A stretch of DNA of 64,000 bases from Pseudarthrobacter sp. NamE2 (GTDB taxonomy: Bacteria > Actinomycetota > Actinomycetes > Actinomycetales > Micrococcaceae). Location of the stretch: the NCBI RefSeq assembly GCF_005796205.1, contig NZ_VAHN01000016.1, forward strand, positions 1 through 64,000, read 5' to 3'. The notes beneath the pieces were generated by a model. It saw only the letters and a list, made by a program, of their open reading frames with translations. It was not told where the DNA came from and ran no database searches. Shown here in pieces: positions 28,041-36,621 of the stretch. The position numbers and the translations under genes are program-made. The first letter of the stretch is position 1, and every line of letters begins with the position of its first letter.

Positions 28041-28050
28041 GCATGCTTAG
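28037..28050. promoter_or_regulatory. GTAAGCATGCTTAG near-palindrome upstream of the LapA-like gene
   Basis: Contains the perfect 12-bp palindrome TAAGCATGCTTA (28038-28049), 22 bp before the ATG at 28072. It matches the GTAAG-N4-CTTAC pattern found before other small genes in this window. The position suits an operator or promoter element close to the transcription start. Confidence 0.45.
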
Positions 28051-28071
28051 CATTTACGGAAGGGGATGACC

Positions 28072-28488
28072 ATGAGCGCTGGACAGCAAACGCCGGGATC
28101 CGACGGGCGGCAGGAGCCGGGAGCCGGAACGCCCCCGGCCGGCCAGGCAGCGGACGGCTACAGCAATGCACCCTCCTACTCGTCCGGCGCACCCGGGCCA
28201 AGCCCCGCTGCCGGCGGCAGCGGGGAGCGGCAGGTCACCCGGACAGGTGTCATCTGGGCCGCCGTCGTGGCCGCGCTGGTGCTGCTGATCCTGCTGATTA
28301 TCTTCATCCTGCAAAACCAGGAGCTTGTCCTGGTGAAGTTCCTGGGCCTCGAAGGTGCCGTCCCGCTGGGGATGGCACTGTTCATTGCCAGCGTCACGGG
28401 CGGGGTCCTGGTGGCCGCGGCCGGCGGCGCCCGGATCCTGCAGCTGCGCAGGAACGCGCACCGGGCACGGGCAGGACAGCGCCGCTAG
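28072..28488 (+). CDS. LapA-like (DUF1049) membrane protein
   Basis: A 138-residue protein: a disordered Gly/Ser/Pro-rich cytosolic N-terminus (1-62), then two transmembrane helices (about 66-88 and 105-125) around QNQELVLVKFLGLEGAVPLGMALF, the LapA/DUF1049 signature, and a basic tail. E. coli LapA (YciS) works with LapB in lipopolysaccharide control; that role cannot apply in this Gram-positive, so function is open. The start at 28072 has GGAAGGGG at good spacing. Confidence 0.82.
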   Translation: MSAGQQTPGSDGRQEPGAGTPPAGQAADGYSNAPSYSSGAPGPSPAAGGSGERQVTRTGVIWAAVVAALVLLILLIIFILQNQELVLVKFLGLEGAVPLGMALFIASVTGGVLVAAAGGARILQLRRNAHRARAGQRR

Positions 28489-28577
28489 CGCGTACTGGAG
28501 CGCTGCGCCTAGCGGACGGGTGAGGTTGACACCCACGGGACACGCGGGGCTGCCTGATTTTCCCGACGGCGGCGCGC

Positions 28578-28630
28578 ACACTCGATTCCCTATCACTTTT
28601 GGGAACCAAAAGTGATAGGGAATCGAGTGT
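28578..28630. repeat. 25-bp perfect hairpin between convergent genes
   Basis: The arms at 28578-28602 and 28606-28630 pair perfectly around a 3-nt GAA loop, each arm starting ACACTCGATTCCCTATCAC when read inward. It is more AT-rich than its surroundings and ends 3 nt before the DUF4190 stop. Likely a bidirectional terminator, but unusually long and perfect. Confidence 0.8.
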
Positions 28631-28633
28631 TAG

Positions 28634-29173
28634 TTAAAAGGTGTATGTGGAGGTGGAGCCGGCGTAGGCGAGCCCGATGATGAGCAGGAGCCAGAACGCC
28701 CCGTAGCCGAGCAGGCACAGGTACCCCAGGACCAGGCCGGTGATGGACATGCCCCTTCCGGACGGCTCGCGCCGCAGTGCCATGTGTCCCGTGATGACCG
28801 CGGCGATCTGGGGCAGCATCAGCCAGCCCATGATCACGGACGCGATGCCGCAGACCATGCTGGCGATGCTGAGGGTCTTCGGCTGCGCGGGCGCCCCGTA
28901 ATAGGCCTGTTGCCCATAGGGACTGTACGGCTGGCCGTAGGGCGGCTGCTGTCCATAGGCCTGCTGCTGCCCGAACTGGCTGTACTGGTTGCCAGGCTGG
29001 CTTTCCTGGCTGTGTGCGTCCTGGCCGTAAGCGGGGGCCGGCGTTCCGGAGCCGTAGGGCGGCACGAAGCGGGGCGGTTCGTAGCCCGACGGCGGCACAC
29101 CAGGCGCGGAGTCATGGTTCCTGGCGGACTCAGGCCACTGCGGATCACGGCGCTGGGAAGACTGGTCAGTCAT
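28634..29173 (-). CDS. DUF4190-type membrane protein with QGY-rich N-terminus
   Basis: A 179-residue protein. The N-terminal 95 residues are low-complexity Gln/Tyr/Gly/Pro (QQAYGQQPPYGQPYSPYGQQ), followed by two transmembrane segments (about 100-125 and 150-172) around the DUF4190 signature ITGHMALRREPSGRGMSITGLVLGYL. Such proteins are common in Actinobacteria and of unknown function. The QGY-rich tail resembles sequences that phase-separate or bind surfaces, which is only suggestive. Confidence 0.85.
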   Translation of the reverse strand: MTDQSSQRRDPQWPESARNHDSAPGVPPSGYEPPRFVPPYGSGTPAPAYGQDAHSQESQPGNQYSQFGQQQAYGQQPPYGQPYSPYGQQAYYGAPAQPKTLSIASMVCGIASVIMGWLMLPQIAAVITGHMALRREPSGRGMSITGLVLGYLCLLGYGAFWLLLIIGLAYAGSTSTYTF

Positions 29174-29230
29174 GGTTTTCCCCCTGGAATTTTAGGTCCA
29201 GCCTAGCGCCTGCCGCGGGTTTGGTGCCGG

Positions 29231-29821
29231 TCACTGCAGGATGAGCTTGACCGCCAGGCTGAGCATGATGACACCGATGGCCAGGTCCACCAGGCACCAG
29301 GTCCGGGGTCTGGCCAGGACACCTGCCAAGGCGCGGGCACCATAACCAAGGGCCGAGAACCAGAGCACGCTTGCGGCGACGGCACCGCCGGCGAAAACCC
29401 ACCGGAGGTCCTGCCCCTGCTGGTTGGCGAGGCTGCCCAGAAGGACCACGGTGTCGAGGTAGACGTGGGGGTTGAGGAAGGTCAGGGCGGCGGTGCTGGC
29501 GATCACCGAGCTCTTTGACCTCGGCTCGCTTTGGGCGAGTGCGGACGGCCTCACGGCAGCCACAAAGGACCTGGCCGCAAACCACACCAGGTAGGCCACG
29601 CCGCCCCACCGCAGGACCTCCAGGACTTCGGGAAACCTGGTGACCAGGGCGCCGATACCGGCGGTCCCGCCGAGTATCAGGGCGGCATCTCCCGCCATGC
29701 ACACGGCAACCACTGCTCCGACGTGTTCCCGGCGGATGCCCTGCCGCAGCACAAAGGCGTTCTGCGCGCCAATAGCCACGATCAGCGCCAGTCCGGACAG
29801 CATGCCGGTCATCCCTGTCAT
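29231..29821 (-). CDS. lysE: LysE/ArgO-family basic amino acid exporter
   Basis: A 196-residue inner-membrane protein with about six helices, starting at the ATG at 29821 after GGAGGCG. The signature LSGLALIVAIGAQNAFVLRQGIRREHV and the aspartate segment FLNPHVYLDTVVLLGSLA are diagnostic of LysE/ArgO. It exports lysine or arginine when intracellular levels are high. It is divergent from its presumed LysR-type activator at 29897, with 75 bp between. Confidence 0.92.
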   Translation of the reverse strand: MTGMTGMLSGLALIVAIGAQNAFVLRQGIRREHVGAVVAVCMAGDAALILGGTAGIGALVTRFPEVLEVLRWGGVAYLVWFAARSFVAAVRPSALAQSEPRSKSSVIASTAALTFLNPHVYLDTVVLLGSLANQQGQDLRWVFAGGAVAASVLWFSALGYGARALAGVLARPRTWCLVDLAIGVIMLSLAVKLILQ

Positions 29822-29896
29822 CCACACGCCTCCGACGGTACGGAAGGGAAGGGGTGAAGACAAACGATTGTTTTTAGTCCCCATTAGGATTCCTTC

Positions 29897-30808
29897 ATAA
29901 ACTTCGAACACCTTCGCGCCCTCGCGGCGGTCATCGACGAAGGGACCTTCGAGGCTGCGGCCGATCTCCTGCGGCTCACACCGTCGGCCATTAGCCAGCG
30001 GACCAAGGCGCTGGAGGCCTCAACCGGCCAGGTCCTGGTCCGGCGCCGGGTGCCCTGCGCCGCCACCGACGCCGGCATGGTGCTGCTCCGCATGGCACGC
30101 CAGGTGCAGGTCCTCGAAGCGGAAGCCGCAGCGGCGCTGGGCAGCGGCACCGCCTCCCGCGCCGTCATGCCGGTGGCCGTCAACGCGGATTCGCTTGCTA
30201 CCTGGTTCGTCCCGGTCCTGGCTGTTGCTGCAGGGTGGACGGACACCATGCTGGACCTGCACGTCGAGGACCAGGGCTTCAGCAGCCAGCTCTTGCGGCA
30301 GGGAGACGTCATGGGCGCGGTGACCTCCGATCCCGTCCCGGTGAACGGCTGCCGCGTGGAGCTGCTGGGCCATATGCGCTACATCCCGGTGGCCTCCGCG
30401 GCACTCCACCGGCGCTTCGCAGGCCGGAACAGCGTGGACTGGGAAGGCATGCCGGTGCTGAAGTTCAACGCGAAAGACACCCTTCAACGGGAACTGCTCG
30501 CGGCAAAAGGGGTGGAGCAGTCCCCGCCCACGCATACGGTCCCCTCGTCGGAAGGGTTCCTGGCCGCCGTCAGGGCGGGACTGGGCTGGGGCATGCTCCC
30601 GGAACTGCAGCTAGGTGAGGAACTGGCCACGGGTTCCCTGGTGCTGCTGGAGGAGGACATGCACGAGGATGTCCCGCTGTACTGGCAGTCCTGGACGCTC
30701 GACTCAGAGCGGCTTCACCGCGCCAGCGCCGCCGTCCGGGACGCAAGCCGCGGACGGCTGCGCGGACCTACTGCGTCCAATATGGCAGGACGTACACCGC
30801 GAAGATGA
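29897..30808 (+). CDS. lysG: LysR-family regulator of the exporter (ArgP/LysG), apparent ATA start
   Basis: Activates the divergent exporter gene with basic amino acids as co-inducers. The HTH reads NFEHLRALAAVIDEGTFEAAADLLRLTPSAISQRTKALE, directly after an ATA codon at 29897-29899 where relatives have ATG. An in-frame TAG at 29885 leaves no ATG/GTG/TTG upstream of the HTH; the next such codon is GTG at 30050, which would delete the HTH. TAGGAT at 29885-29890 is a good -10 with ATA at +1, so a leaderless transcript is likely. The effector domain is complete to residue 303. The 3' end overlaps the NERD gene by 41 bp. Confidence 0.82.
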   Translation: MNFEHLRALAAVIDEGTFEAAADLLRLTPSAISQRTKALEASTGQVLVRRRVPCAATDAGMVLLRMARQVQVLEAEAAAALGSGTASRAVMPVAVNADSLATWFVPVLAVAAGWTDTMLDLHVEDQGFSSQLLRQGDVMGAVTSDPVPVNGCRVELLGHMRYIPVASAALHRRFAGRNSVDWEGMPVLKFNAKDTLQRELLAAKGVEQSPPTHTVPSSEGFLAAVRAGLGWGMLPELQLGEELATGSLVLLEEDMHEDVPLYWQSWTLDSERLHRASAAVRDASRGRLRGPTASNMAGRTPRR

Positions 30809-31856
30809 CGAAGGCGGCCAGCAGTGCCAGGCGTCCTGCGCTGGTTGCCCCGGGCTGGTGGGCCTTGGCGGCCCTGCCGTGCCGGGCCTCGCCCCCGTGC
30901 CGGGCAGCCGAAAGGTGCCGTGCCGCCGGATGCCGGGAGGTGCTTCCGCCACGGTTCCTCGACCCCCGGTGGGCTCCGGTTGGGCTTCCGGTGCGGCGGG
31001 CTGCCGGCGCGGCGGTGCCTTGGGTCCGGGCGCCCGAAGTCCCGGCCCTGCCAGCTTGTGCCCCTTCAGCCCCGGTTTCTTCAAGCCCGGCATCTTCAGG
31101 CCTGTCCTCTTCAGGCTTGGGAACTTCGGCTCCGGCATCTTTCGTCTGCGTCTCTTGGGCCCCTATATCTTCCGCCCGGGCATCTTCTGCGGGCCGGCCT
31201 CCGGGAGGCAGCCCTCCGGCGGGCCTGACAACGGTCCCTGCCGGAACGTTGCGGAAGGCCGTAATTCCGGGCTCCTGCTCATGCGTGAGCTCTTGGCCGA
31301 GGTACTCGTACAAATTCACCACGGCCTGCTGGTCCAGGACGGCCGGCAAGGACTCCACCGCACCCACCACGCGGTCCGCACCGGCAACAGCAACGTCCGA
31401 GCTGGTGATACCGAAGAGGTCGGGCTGCCCGGCCATGCAGATCAACGGGCGGACCAGCCGGCGGTACGGCGGCGCCATCACTGACGCCACGGCGGCGCAC
31501 TGGGCCAGCGCGCCCTCCACCGCCTGGGTCCGCGCGTAGCGCCCCTGCCACAGCACGCCGGACGACACCCGCACCTCGCCAGTCCAGTTCTTGGCGTCCA
31601 CCACCACGATGCCGCCGGGGCCCACGAGCACATGGTCGAGATTGGCCTTGGGCCGGCCCGGCCAGTGCACGTCGTGCAGCACATACCAGCCCCGCGGAAC
31701 CAGTTGGCTGAGCTTGTCCGCCACGGTGCGCGCGCCGGCAGCCCCCGCGTCCCATGCCCTTGTGGAACGCTCGGCCTGGTCCAGCTGGCGCTTAAGCCGT
31801 GCCACCCTCTCAGCGGCCAGCCTGGACTGCTCGGCTGCTCCGTCTCCTGCCCCCAT
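30768..31856 (-). CDS. NERD-domain (nuclease-related) protein with C-terminal membrane anchor
   Basis: 362 residues. An N-terminal coiled coil (about 10-35) is followed by a NERD domain (about 38-160) with WYVLHDVHWPGRPKANLDHVLVGPGGIVVVDAKNW, containing the conserved D-H and DAKNW core of this nuclease-like fold. A long low-complexity linker (about 215-335) is Glu/Ala/Gly then Arg/His/Ser-rich, and a last hydrophobic helix (about 342-358) suggests tail anchoring. Function unknown. It overlaps the end of the LysR gene convergently by 41 bp. Confidence 0.85.
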   Translation of the reverse strand: MGAGDGAAEQSRLAAERVARLKRQLDQAERSTRAWDAGAAGARTVADKLSQLVPRGWYVLHDVHWPGRPKANLDHVLVGPGGIVVVDAKNWTGEVRVSSGVLWQGRYARTQAVEGALAQCAAVASVMAPPYRRLVRPLICMAGQPDLFGITSSDVAVAGADRVVGAVESLPAVLDQQAVVNLYEYLGQELTHEQEPGITAFRNVPAGTVVRPAGGLPPGGRPAEDARAEDIGAQETQTKDAGAEVPKPEEDRPEDAGLEETGAEGAQAGRAGTSGARTQGTAAPAARRTGSPTGAHRGSRNRGGSTSRHPAARHLSAARHGGEARHGRAAKAHQPGATSAGRLALLAAFVIFAVYVLPYWTQ

Positions 31857-32106
31857 GGCTGCTCCCCGTCTTCCCTGCCCGGAACAACGACGGCGGCAGG
31901 CCGCCGTCGTGCTTTACCTGCGGATGTTTCTCCGGATTCCTCGAAAGTAACAGCGGGCCCAGGGGCCGGTATATAAGTACTTTCCGGGCGGGTACTCAGG
32001 TGCGGTACTTGGTTCTGGCCTGCTTTGAGGACACGGTCCTGACACAGGGACCGGTTTCTGGGCGAGGGTCGTTTGGACTCCTGCCAGGTTCTGGCATGCT
32101 GGTGCC

Positions 32107-33759
32107 ATGGCTAGCCGCGCGGGCACAGTTGCCCTACCCCAGGACCTTGTTGACATCACTGCGCTCCTTGATGCGTACTACGACATCGCTCCGGACCTCG
32201 GTGATCCGGGCCAGCGCGTTGTGTTCGGTACATCCGGGCACCGCGGTTCCAGCCTCAAGGCGTCCTTCAACGAGAAGCACATTGTGGCCATCACCCAGGC
32301 CATTGTCGAGTACCGGGCCGCGCAGGGCGTCACCGGACCGCTGTTCCTGGCCAAGGATACGCACGCCCTCAGCGAGCCGGCCCAGAATTCCGCGCTGGAA
32401 GTGCTCGCGGCCAACGGCGTCCAGGTCCTGATCGACGCCCGCCACGGCTACACCCCTACCCCGGCCCTGAGCCATGCCATCCTTACGTACAACCGCAATG
32501 CCGGCCCAAGCGCGCCCCAGGCTGACGGCATCGTGATCACCCCCAGCCACAACCCGCCTGCGGACGGCGGCTTCAAGTACAACCCCCCGCACGGCGGACC
32601 GGCCGATTCCGATGCCACCGGCTGGATCGCCAACCGCGCCAATGAACTGCTCGAGAACGACCTCCGCGGCGTCAAGCGGGTGCAGTTGGCCGACGCTCTG
32701 GCCGCAGACACCACGGGCAAGTTCGACTTCCTCAGCAGCTACGTGGACGACCTCCCGTCCGTCCTCAACCTGGACGCCATCCGCGAAGCCGGCGTCCGGA
32801 TCGGCGCCGACCCCATGGGCGGGGCCGCCGTGGATTACTGGGGCGAGATTGGCGAGCGGCATCAGCTGAACCTCACCGTGGTGAACCCCACCATCGATCC
32901 GCAGTGGGCCTTCATGACCCTGGACTGGGACGAAAAGATCCGGATGGACTGCTCGTCGCCGTCGGCAATGGCGTCGCTGATCAAGCGGATGTCGGACGGC
33001 GGGTCCGCCTTTGACGTGGCCACCGGCAACGACGCCGACGCCGACCGGCACGGCATCGTCACCCCCGACGGCGGGCTGATGAACCCCAACCACTACCTTG
33101 CCGTGGCCATCGACTACCTGTACCGCAACCGCAGCGGCTGGAACCCCGAATCCGTGGTGGGCAAGACCCTGGTCTCTTCCTCCATCATCGACCGGGTAGC
33201 GCAGAGCCTGGGCCGCAAGCTCGTGGAGGTGCCGGTGGGCTTCAAGTGGTTCGTTCCCGGCCTGCTCTCCGGCGAGGGCGCCTTTGGCGGCGAAGAATCC
33301 GCGGGTGCTTCCTTCAACAAGATGGACGGCAGTGTCTGGACCACCGACAAGGACGGCATCCTGCTGGCCCTGCTGGCTTCTGAAATCACCGCCGTCACGG
33401 GCAAGTCCCCGTCCCAGCTGTACAAGGGGCTGACGGACCAGTTCGGCGCTCCCGTCTACGCGCGCATCGATGCCGCCGCCACGAGGGAGCAGAAGGCGAA
33501 GCTGGGCAAGCTCTCCGCCGCGGACGTTACTGCAACGTCGCTGGCCGGTGAGGAGATCACTGCCAAACTGACCGAGGCGCCGGGCAACGGCGCGGCCATT
33601 GGCGGCCTCAAGGTGGTCACGGAGAACGCCTGGTTCGCCGCCCGCCCCTCCGGCACGGAAGACGTCTACAAGATCTACGCCGAGTCCTTCAAGGGCGAGG
33701 AGCACCTCAAGCAGGTGCAGGCCGAGGCCAAAGCACTGGTGGACGGCGTGATCGCCTAG
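32107..33759 (+). CDS. pgm: phosphoglucomutase (alpha-D-glucose 1,6-bisphosphate-dependent)
   Basis: Interconverts glucose 1-P and glucose 6-P. The 550-residue protein has the catalytic phosphoserine loop VITPSHNPP, the metal loop [11 protein letters not shown], the sugar-specificity loop GGEESAGAS and the phosphate-binding loop [16 protein letters not shown]. All four are intact. Its TAG stop shares the palindromic tetranucleotide CTAG (33756-33759) with the stop of the convergent 2H-phosphoesterase gene. Confidence 0.97.
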   Translation: MASRAGTVALPQDLVDITALLDAYYDIAPDLGDPGQRVVFGTSGHRGSSLKASFNEKHIVAITQAIVEYRAAQGVTGPLFLAKDTHALSEPAQNSALEVLAANGVQVLIDARHGYTPTPALSHAILTYNRNAGPSAPQADGIVITPSHNPPADGGFKYNPPHGGPADSDATGWIANRANELLENDLRGVKRVQLADALAADTTGKFDFLSSYVDDLPSVLNLDAIREAGVRIGADPMGGAAVDYWGEIGERHQLNLTVVNPTIDPQWAFMTLDWDEKIRMDCSSPSAMASLIKRMSDGGSAFDVATGNDADADRHGIVTPDGGLMNPNHYLAVAIDYLYRNRSGWNPESVVGKTLVSSSIIDRVAQSLGRKLVEVPVGFKWFVPGLLSGEGAFGGEESAGASFNKMDGSVWTTDKDGILLALLASEITAVTGKSPSQLYKGLTDQFGAPVYARIDAAATREQKAKLGKLSAADVTATSLAGEEITAKLTEAPGNGAAIGGLKVVTENAWFAARPSGTEDVYKIYAESFKGEEHLKQVQAEAKALVDGVIA

Positions 33760-34277
33760 CCGGCTTCCGGTGTCCGGCTCCAGAGCCGGAGGACGTGCCG
33801 GACGGTGTGGTCACCGTCCGGGGCCATGTCCACCAGGGCAATGCGGTCAAGCACGACGGCGTCTCCCGGGTTCAGCCGCTTGACGGTCCCTTCGCGGGTG
33901 GCGTGGTGGGAGACGTGCGGGCGGTAGCCGGACATTGTGTGGCGCGGGGTGAGGATCCGCCCGTCCGCCGCGGTCGCCGCTTCGACGAGCGCTTCATGCA
34001 GGGCCTGCAGCGCCGGATGCGGCTTTACCAGGCTGACGGCCACGGACCCGTTGCGGCCGAACGCTGCGTCCTCCCCCACCAGCAGGTGCGCACCCAAGGC
34101 CGCTTCAGCCGGGCCTCCAGCAAGGTCCGCCACGCGTTTGGTGGGGTCCGGGCTGTCCCGGCTTCCGGCGTCGAACCTCACCAGCGTGATGTGCAGCGGC
34201 CAGTCCGTGCGGAGGAATACCGCCCCGTCAGCCACAGGTTCGACGAACGCCACAAAGATGAGGTTCCGCATCGGCAT
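33756..34277 (-). CDS. 2'-5' RNA ligase-family (2H phosphoesterase-like) protein
   Basis: A 173-residue protein with HITLVRF near residue 29 (first HxT/S-type motif) and [15 protein letters not shown] (second motif, HVS), together defining the 2H superfamily. Members hydrolyse or ligate cyclic phosphodiesters in RNA or nucleotides; the physiological substrate here is unknown. It converges on pgm with fully overlapping stop codons. Confidence 0.82.
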   Translation of the reverse strand: MPMRNLIFVAFVEPVADGAVFLRTDWPLHITLVRFDAGSRDSPDPTKRVADLAGGPAEAALGAHLLVGEDAAFGRNGSVAVSLVKPHPALQALHEALVEAATAADGRILTPRHTMSGYRPHVSHHATREGTVKRLNPGDAVVLDRIALVDMAPDGDHTVRHVLRLWSRTPEAG

Positions 34278-34341
34278 AGGCCCAGTTTCCCACCGCCGCC
34301 CTTGAACGCAGACGCCCCATCACTTCCTGCGCCTTAAACTC

Positions 34342-34447
34342 AAACGCTCGCTCACGTTTCGGGCCCTTAGGCCGAACGCTCTCTCACCAGGTTTCTTCAA
34401 GGTGAAAGAGCGTTCGTACAAAAGTTGCCAAAAGTGAGAGAGCGTCT
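34342..34447. repeat. cluster of four GAACGCTCTCTCAC-like units in inverted arrangement
   Basis: Units at 34343-34355 and 34374-34387 (plus orientation) and 34402-34415 and 34433-34446 (minus orientation) are variants of RAACGCTCTCTCAC. The inner pair forms a 16-bp stem (34373-34388 with 34401-34416, one mismatch); the outer pair could form a longer alternative stem. It occupies the gap between two minus-strand genes, next to the 3' end of the RutE-like gene. Terminator or dispersed repeat. Confidence 0.65.
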
Positions 34448-34450
34448 CGG

Positions 34451-35056
34451 TTAGACGGTGCGGACGACGTCCTCGTAGGCGAACTTCGGCTTGGCTTCGC
34501 CCCAGGCGTCCACACCGGGCCGGCCGATGTTGACCACCAGGAAGCTCTTCTGGTCGCCGGCCGGGAAGAACGCCTCGTCGACGGCGCCGAAGTCGGCGCC
34601 GGTCATCGGGCCGACGGCGAAACCGAGGGAGCGGACGGCCAGGATGAAGTATCCGGCCTGGAGGTGGGCGTTGTTGTTGCCGGTGGCGGCGGCCAGCCCG
34701 GGGTTGGCGTCGTACATGGCCTTGGGGGCGTTGTAGCCGGGGAGGAAGCTGTCCCACTGGCCGGCCCAGTCGGTGTCGTAGCTCAGGATGGCAACCAGCG
34801 GGGCAGAGGCGGTCTTGGCTCGGTTGCCCGGCATCAGGGCGTCCACAAGCTTGCCGCGGGCCTCGTCCGAGCGGACGTAGGTGACGCGCAGGGGCTGGGA
34901 GTTGAAGGCGGTGGGGCCGAACTTGGTGAGTTCGTAGATGGCCTGGGCCTGCTCCTCAGTCACCTCGCCGGTAAAGGAGTTGGCCGTACGGGCCTGGGCA
35001 AAGATGGCGTCGACGGCGGCCGGATCGATAACCGCTTCTTCATGGGCAATGGTCAT
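34451..35056 (-). CDS. rutE: RutE-like nitroreductase-family reductase (malonic semialdehyde reductase)
   Basis: A 201-residue FMN-dependent nitroreductase fold. Segments ARTANSFTGEVTEEQAQAIYELTKFGPTAFNSQPLRVTYVRS and LAAATGNNNAHLQAGYFILAVRSLGFAVGPMTGAD match the RutE/malonic-semialdehyde-reductase group, which reduces malonic semialdehyde to 3-hydroxypropionate in pyrimidine catabolism. The divergent gene is a uracil-type permease, in keeping with that, but no other rut genes are present, so a general quinone or aldehyde reductase remains possible. Confidence 0.85.
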   Translation of the reverse strand: MTIAHEEAVIDPAAVDAIFAQARTANSFTGEVTEEQAQAIYELTKFGPTAFNSQPLRVTYVRSDEARGKLVDALMPGNRAKTASAPLVAILSYDTDWAGQWDSFLPGYNAPKAMYDANPGLAAATGNNNAHLQAGYFILAVRSLGFAVGPMTGADFGAVDEAFFPAGDQKSFLVVNIGRPGVDAWGEAKPKFAYEDVVRTV

Positions 35057-35256
35057 TGGTTTACCTTTCGCTGCGCCTCCCCGCCAGCCGGGGCGGCCTC
35101 TTCGCTGTCCATACTTGCAACTTCAACTATCCCTGTCCTCTTCCCGTCAGGCAGGTGACGTTGGCCACAGCCGTTCCGGCGCAACGCTTGGCGGTATTCT
35201 GGTGGCAGCCCGTCTCCGCCCTCCGCGGCATCCCCCCTTTTTGAAAGGCCTCCGCC

Positions 35257-36609
35257 ATGAGCATGCTCGGAACCAAGTGGAAGGTGCACGGCACCGGCAA
35301 GTCCATCAAGCCCGGCCACGTGGTGGCACCCGACGAGCGTCTGGCATGGCCGCTGACCATCGGCGTGGGCATGCAGCACGTGGTGGCCATGTTCGGCGCG
35401 ACCTTCCTGGTGCCCATCATCACCGGCATGCCGCCGGCCACCACGCTGTTCTTCTCGGGCATTGGAACCCTGCTGTTCCTGGTGATCACCAAGGGCCGGG
35501 TACCCAGCTACCTCGGTTCCAGCTTCGCGTTCATCGCGCCCATCATGGCCTCCCAGCAGCAGTTCGGCGTGCCCGGTGCCCTGGGCGGTGTGGTCCTGGC
35601 CGGCGCCACGCTGGCACTGGTGGGCGCCATTGTGCAGAAGTTCGGCGCCGAGTGGATCAACCGGCTCATGCCGCCCATCGTCACCGGCGCCATCGTGGCG
35701 CTGATCGGCCTCAACCTTGCCCCCGCCGCCAAGCAGAACTTCGACGCCGCGCCCGTCACCGCCGTCGTCACCCTTGCCACCATCATCCTGACCAGCGTCC
35801 TGTTCCGCGGGATCCTGGGCCGGCTCAGCATCCTGGTGGGCGTAGTGGTGGGCTACCTGGTGGCCATGCTCCGCGGCGAGGTCAGCTACGAAAAGATGGA
35901 CGCCGCGGCCTGGGTGGGGCTGCCCCATTTCCAGGCCCCCGAGTTCCACATCGGCATCCTGGGCCTGTTCGTGCCCGTGGTCCTGGTGCTGGTGGCGGAG
36001 AACATCGGCCACGTAAAGTCCGTGGCGGCCATGACCGGGCAAAACCTCGACGGCGTCTCCGGACGCGCGCTGATGGCTGACGGCGCCGCAACGGTGCTGG
36101 CCGGTGCGGGCGGAGGCTCGGGCACCACCACCTACGCCGAGAACATCGGCGTCATGGCGGCCACCAAGGTCTATTCGACGGCGGCATACTGGGTGGCGGG
36201 CATCTTCGCCATCCTGCTCAGCTTCTCCCCCAAGTTCGGCGAACTTATCGCCACCGTCCCGCCAGGCGTGCTGGGCGGCGCGGCCACCATGCTGTACGGC
36301 ATGATCGGCATCCTCGGCGTGAAGATCTGGGTGCAGAACAAGGTGAACTTCTCCAACCCGGTCAACCTGACCACGGCCGCCGTGGCGCTCATCATCGGCA
36401 TCGCGGATTACACCTGGACCATCGGCGAGCTGACCTTCACCGGCATCGCCCTGGGTTCAGCAGCGGCGCTGGTGATCTACCACGGCATGGCGGCCATCGC
36501 GAAGGCCCGGGGAACGGTGGCGGAGCCCGAAACCGAGCAGGGCGGCCTGCCGCCTGCTGCCAAGGCGGCCATGAACGTGGCTGCCAAACGCACCCCAAAG
36601 AAGCGCTAG
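35257..36609 (+). CDS. uraA: NCS2-family uracil/xanthine permease
   Basis: A 450-residue proton-coupled nucleobase symporter with about 14 membrane segments. Typical features are the N-terminal PDERLAWPLTIGVGMQHVVAMFGATFLVPIITG, the motif VLVLVAENIGHVKSV (glutamate of TM8), and GGGSGTTTYAENIGVMAATKVYSTAAYWVAG (TM10 NIG region). Closest in pattern to uracil permeases (UraA/RutG). Divergent from the RutE-like gene across 200 bp. Confidence 0.94.
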   Translation: MSMLGTKWKVHGTGKSIKPGHVVAPDERLAWPLTIGVGMQHVVAMFGATFLVPIITGMPPATTLFFSGIGTLLFLVITKGRVPSYLGSSFAFIAPIMASQQQFGVPGALGGVVLAGATLALVGAIVQKFGAEWINRLMPPIVTGAIVALIGLNLAPAAKQNFDAAPVTAVVTLATIILTSVLFRGILGRLSILVGVVVGYLVAMLRGEVSYEKMDAAAWVGLPHFQAPEFHIGILGLFVPVVLVLVAENIGHVKSVAAMTGQNLDGVSGRALMADGAATVLAGAGGGSGTTTYAENIGVMAATKVYSTAAYWVAGIFAILLSFSPKFGELIATVPPGVLGGAATMLYGMIGILGVKIWVQNKVNFSNPVNLTTAAVALIIGIADYTWTIGELTFTGIALGSAAALVIYHGMAAIAKARGTVAEPETEQGGLPPAAKAAMNVAAKRTPKKR

Positions 36610-36621
36610 CGTCCCGGACGG

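Noticed and set aside
29822..29911. 30-residue N-terminal extension of the LysE exporter
   Set aside because: It would run over the divergent regulator's promoter and start; the ATG at 29821 has GGAGGCG and gives a normal LysE length.
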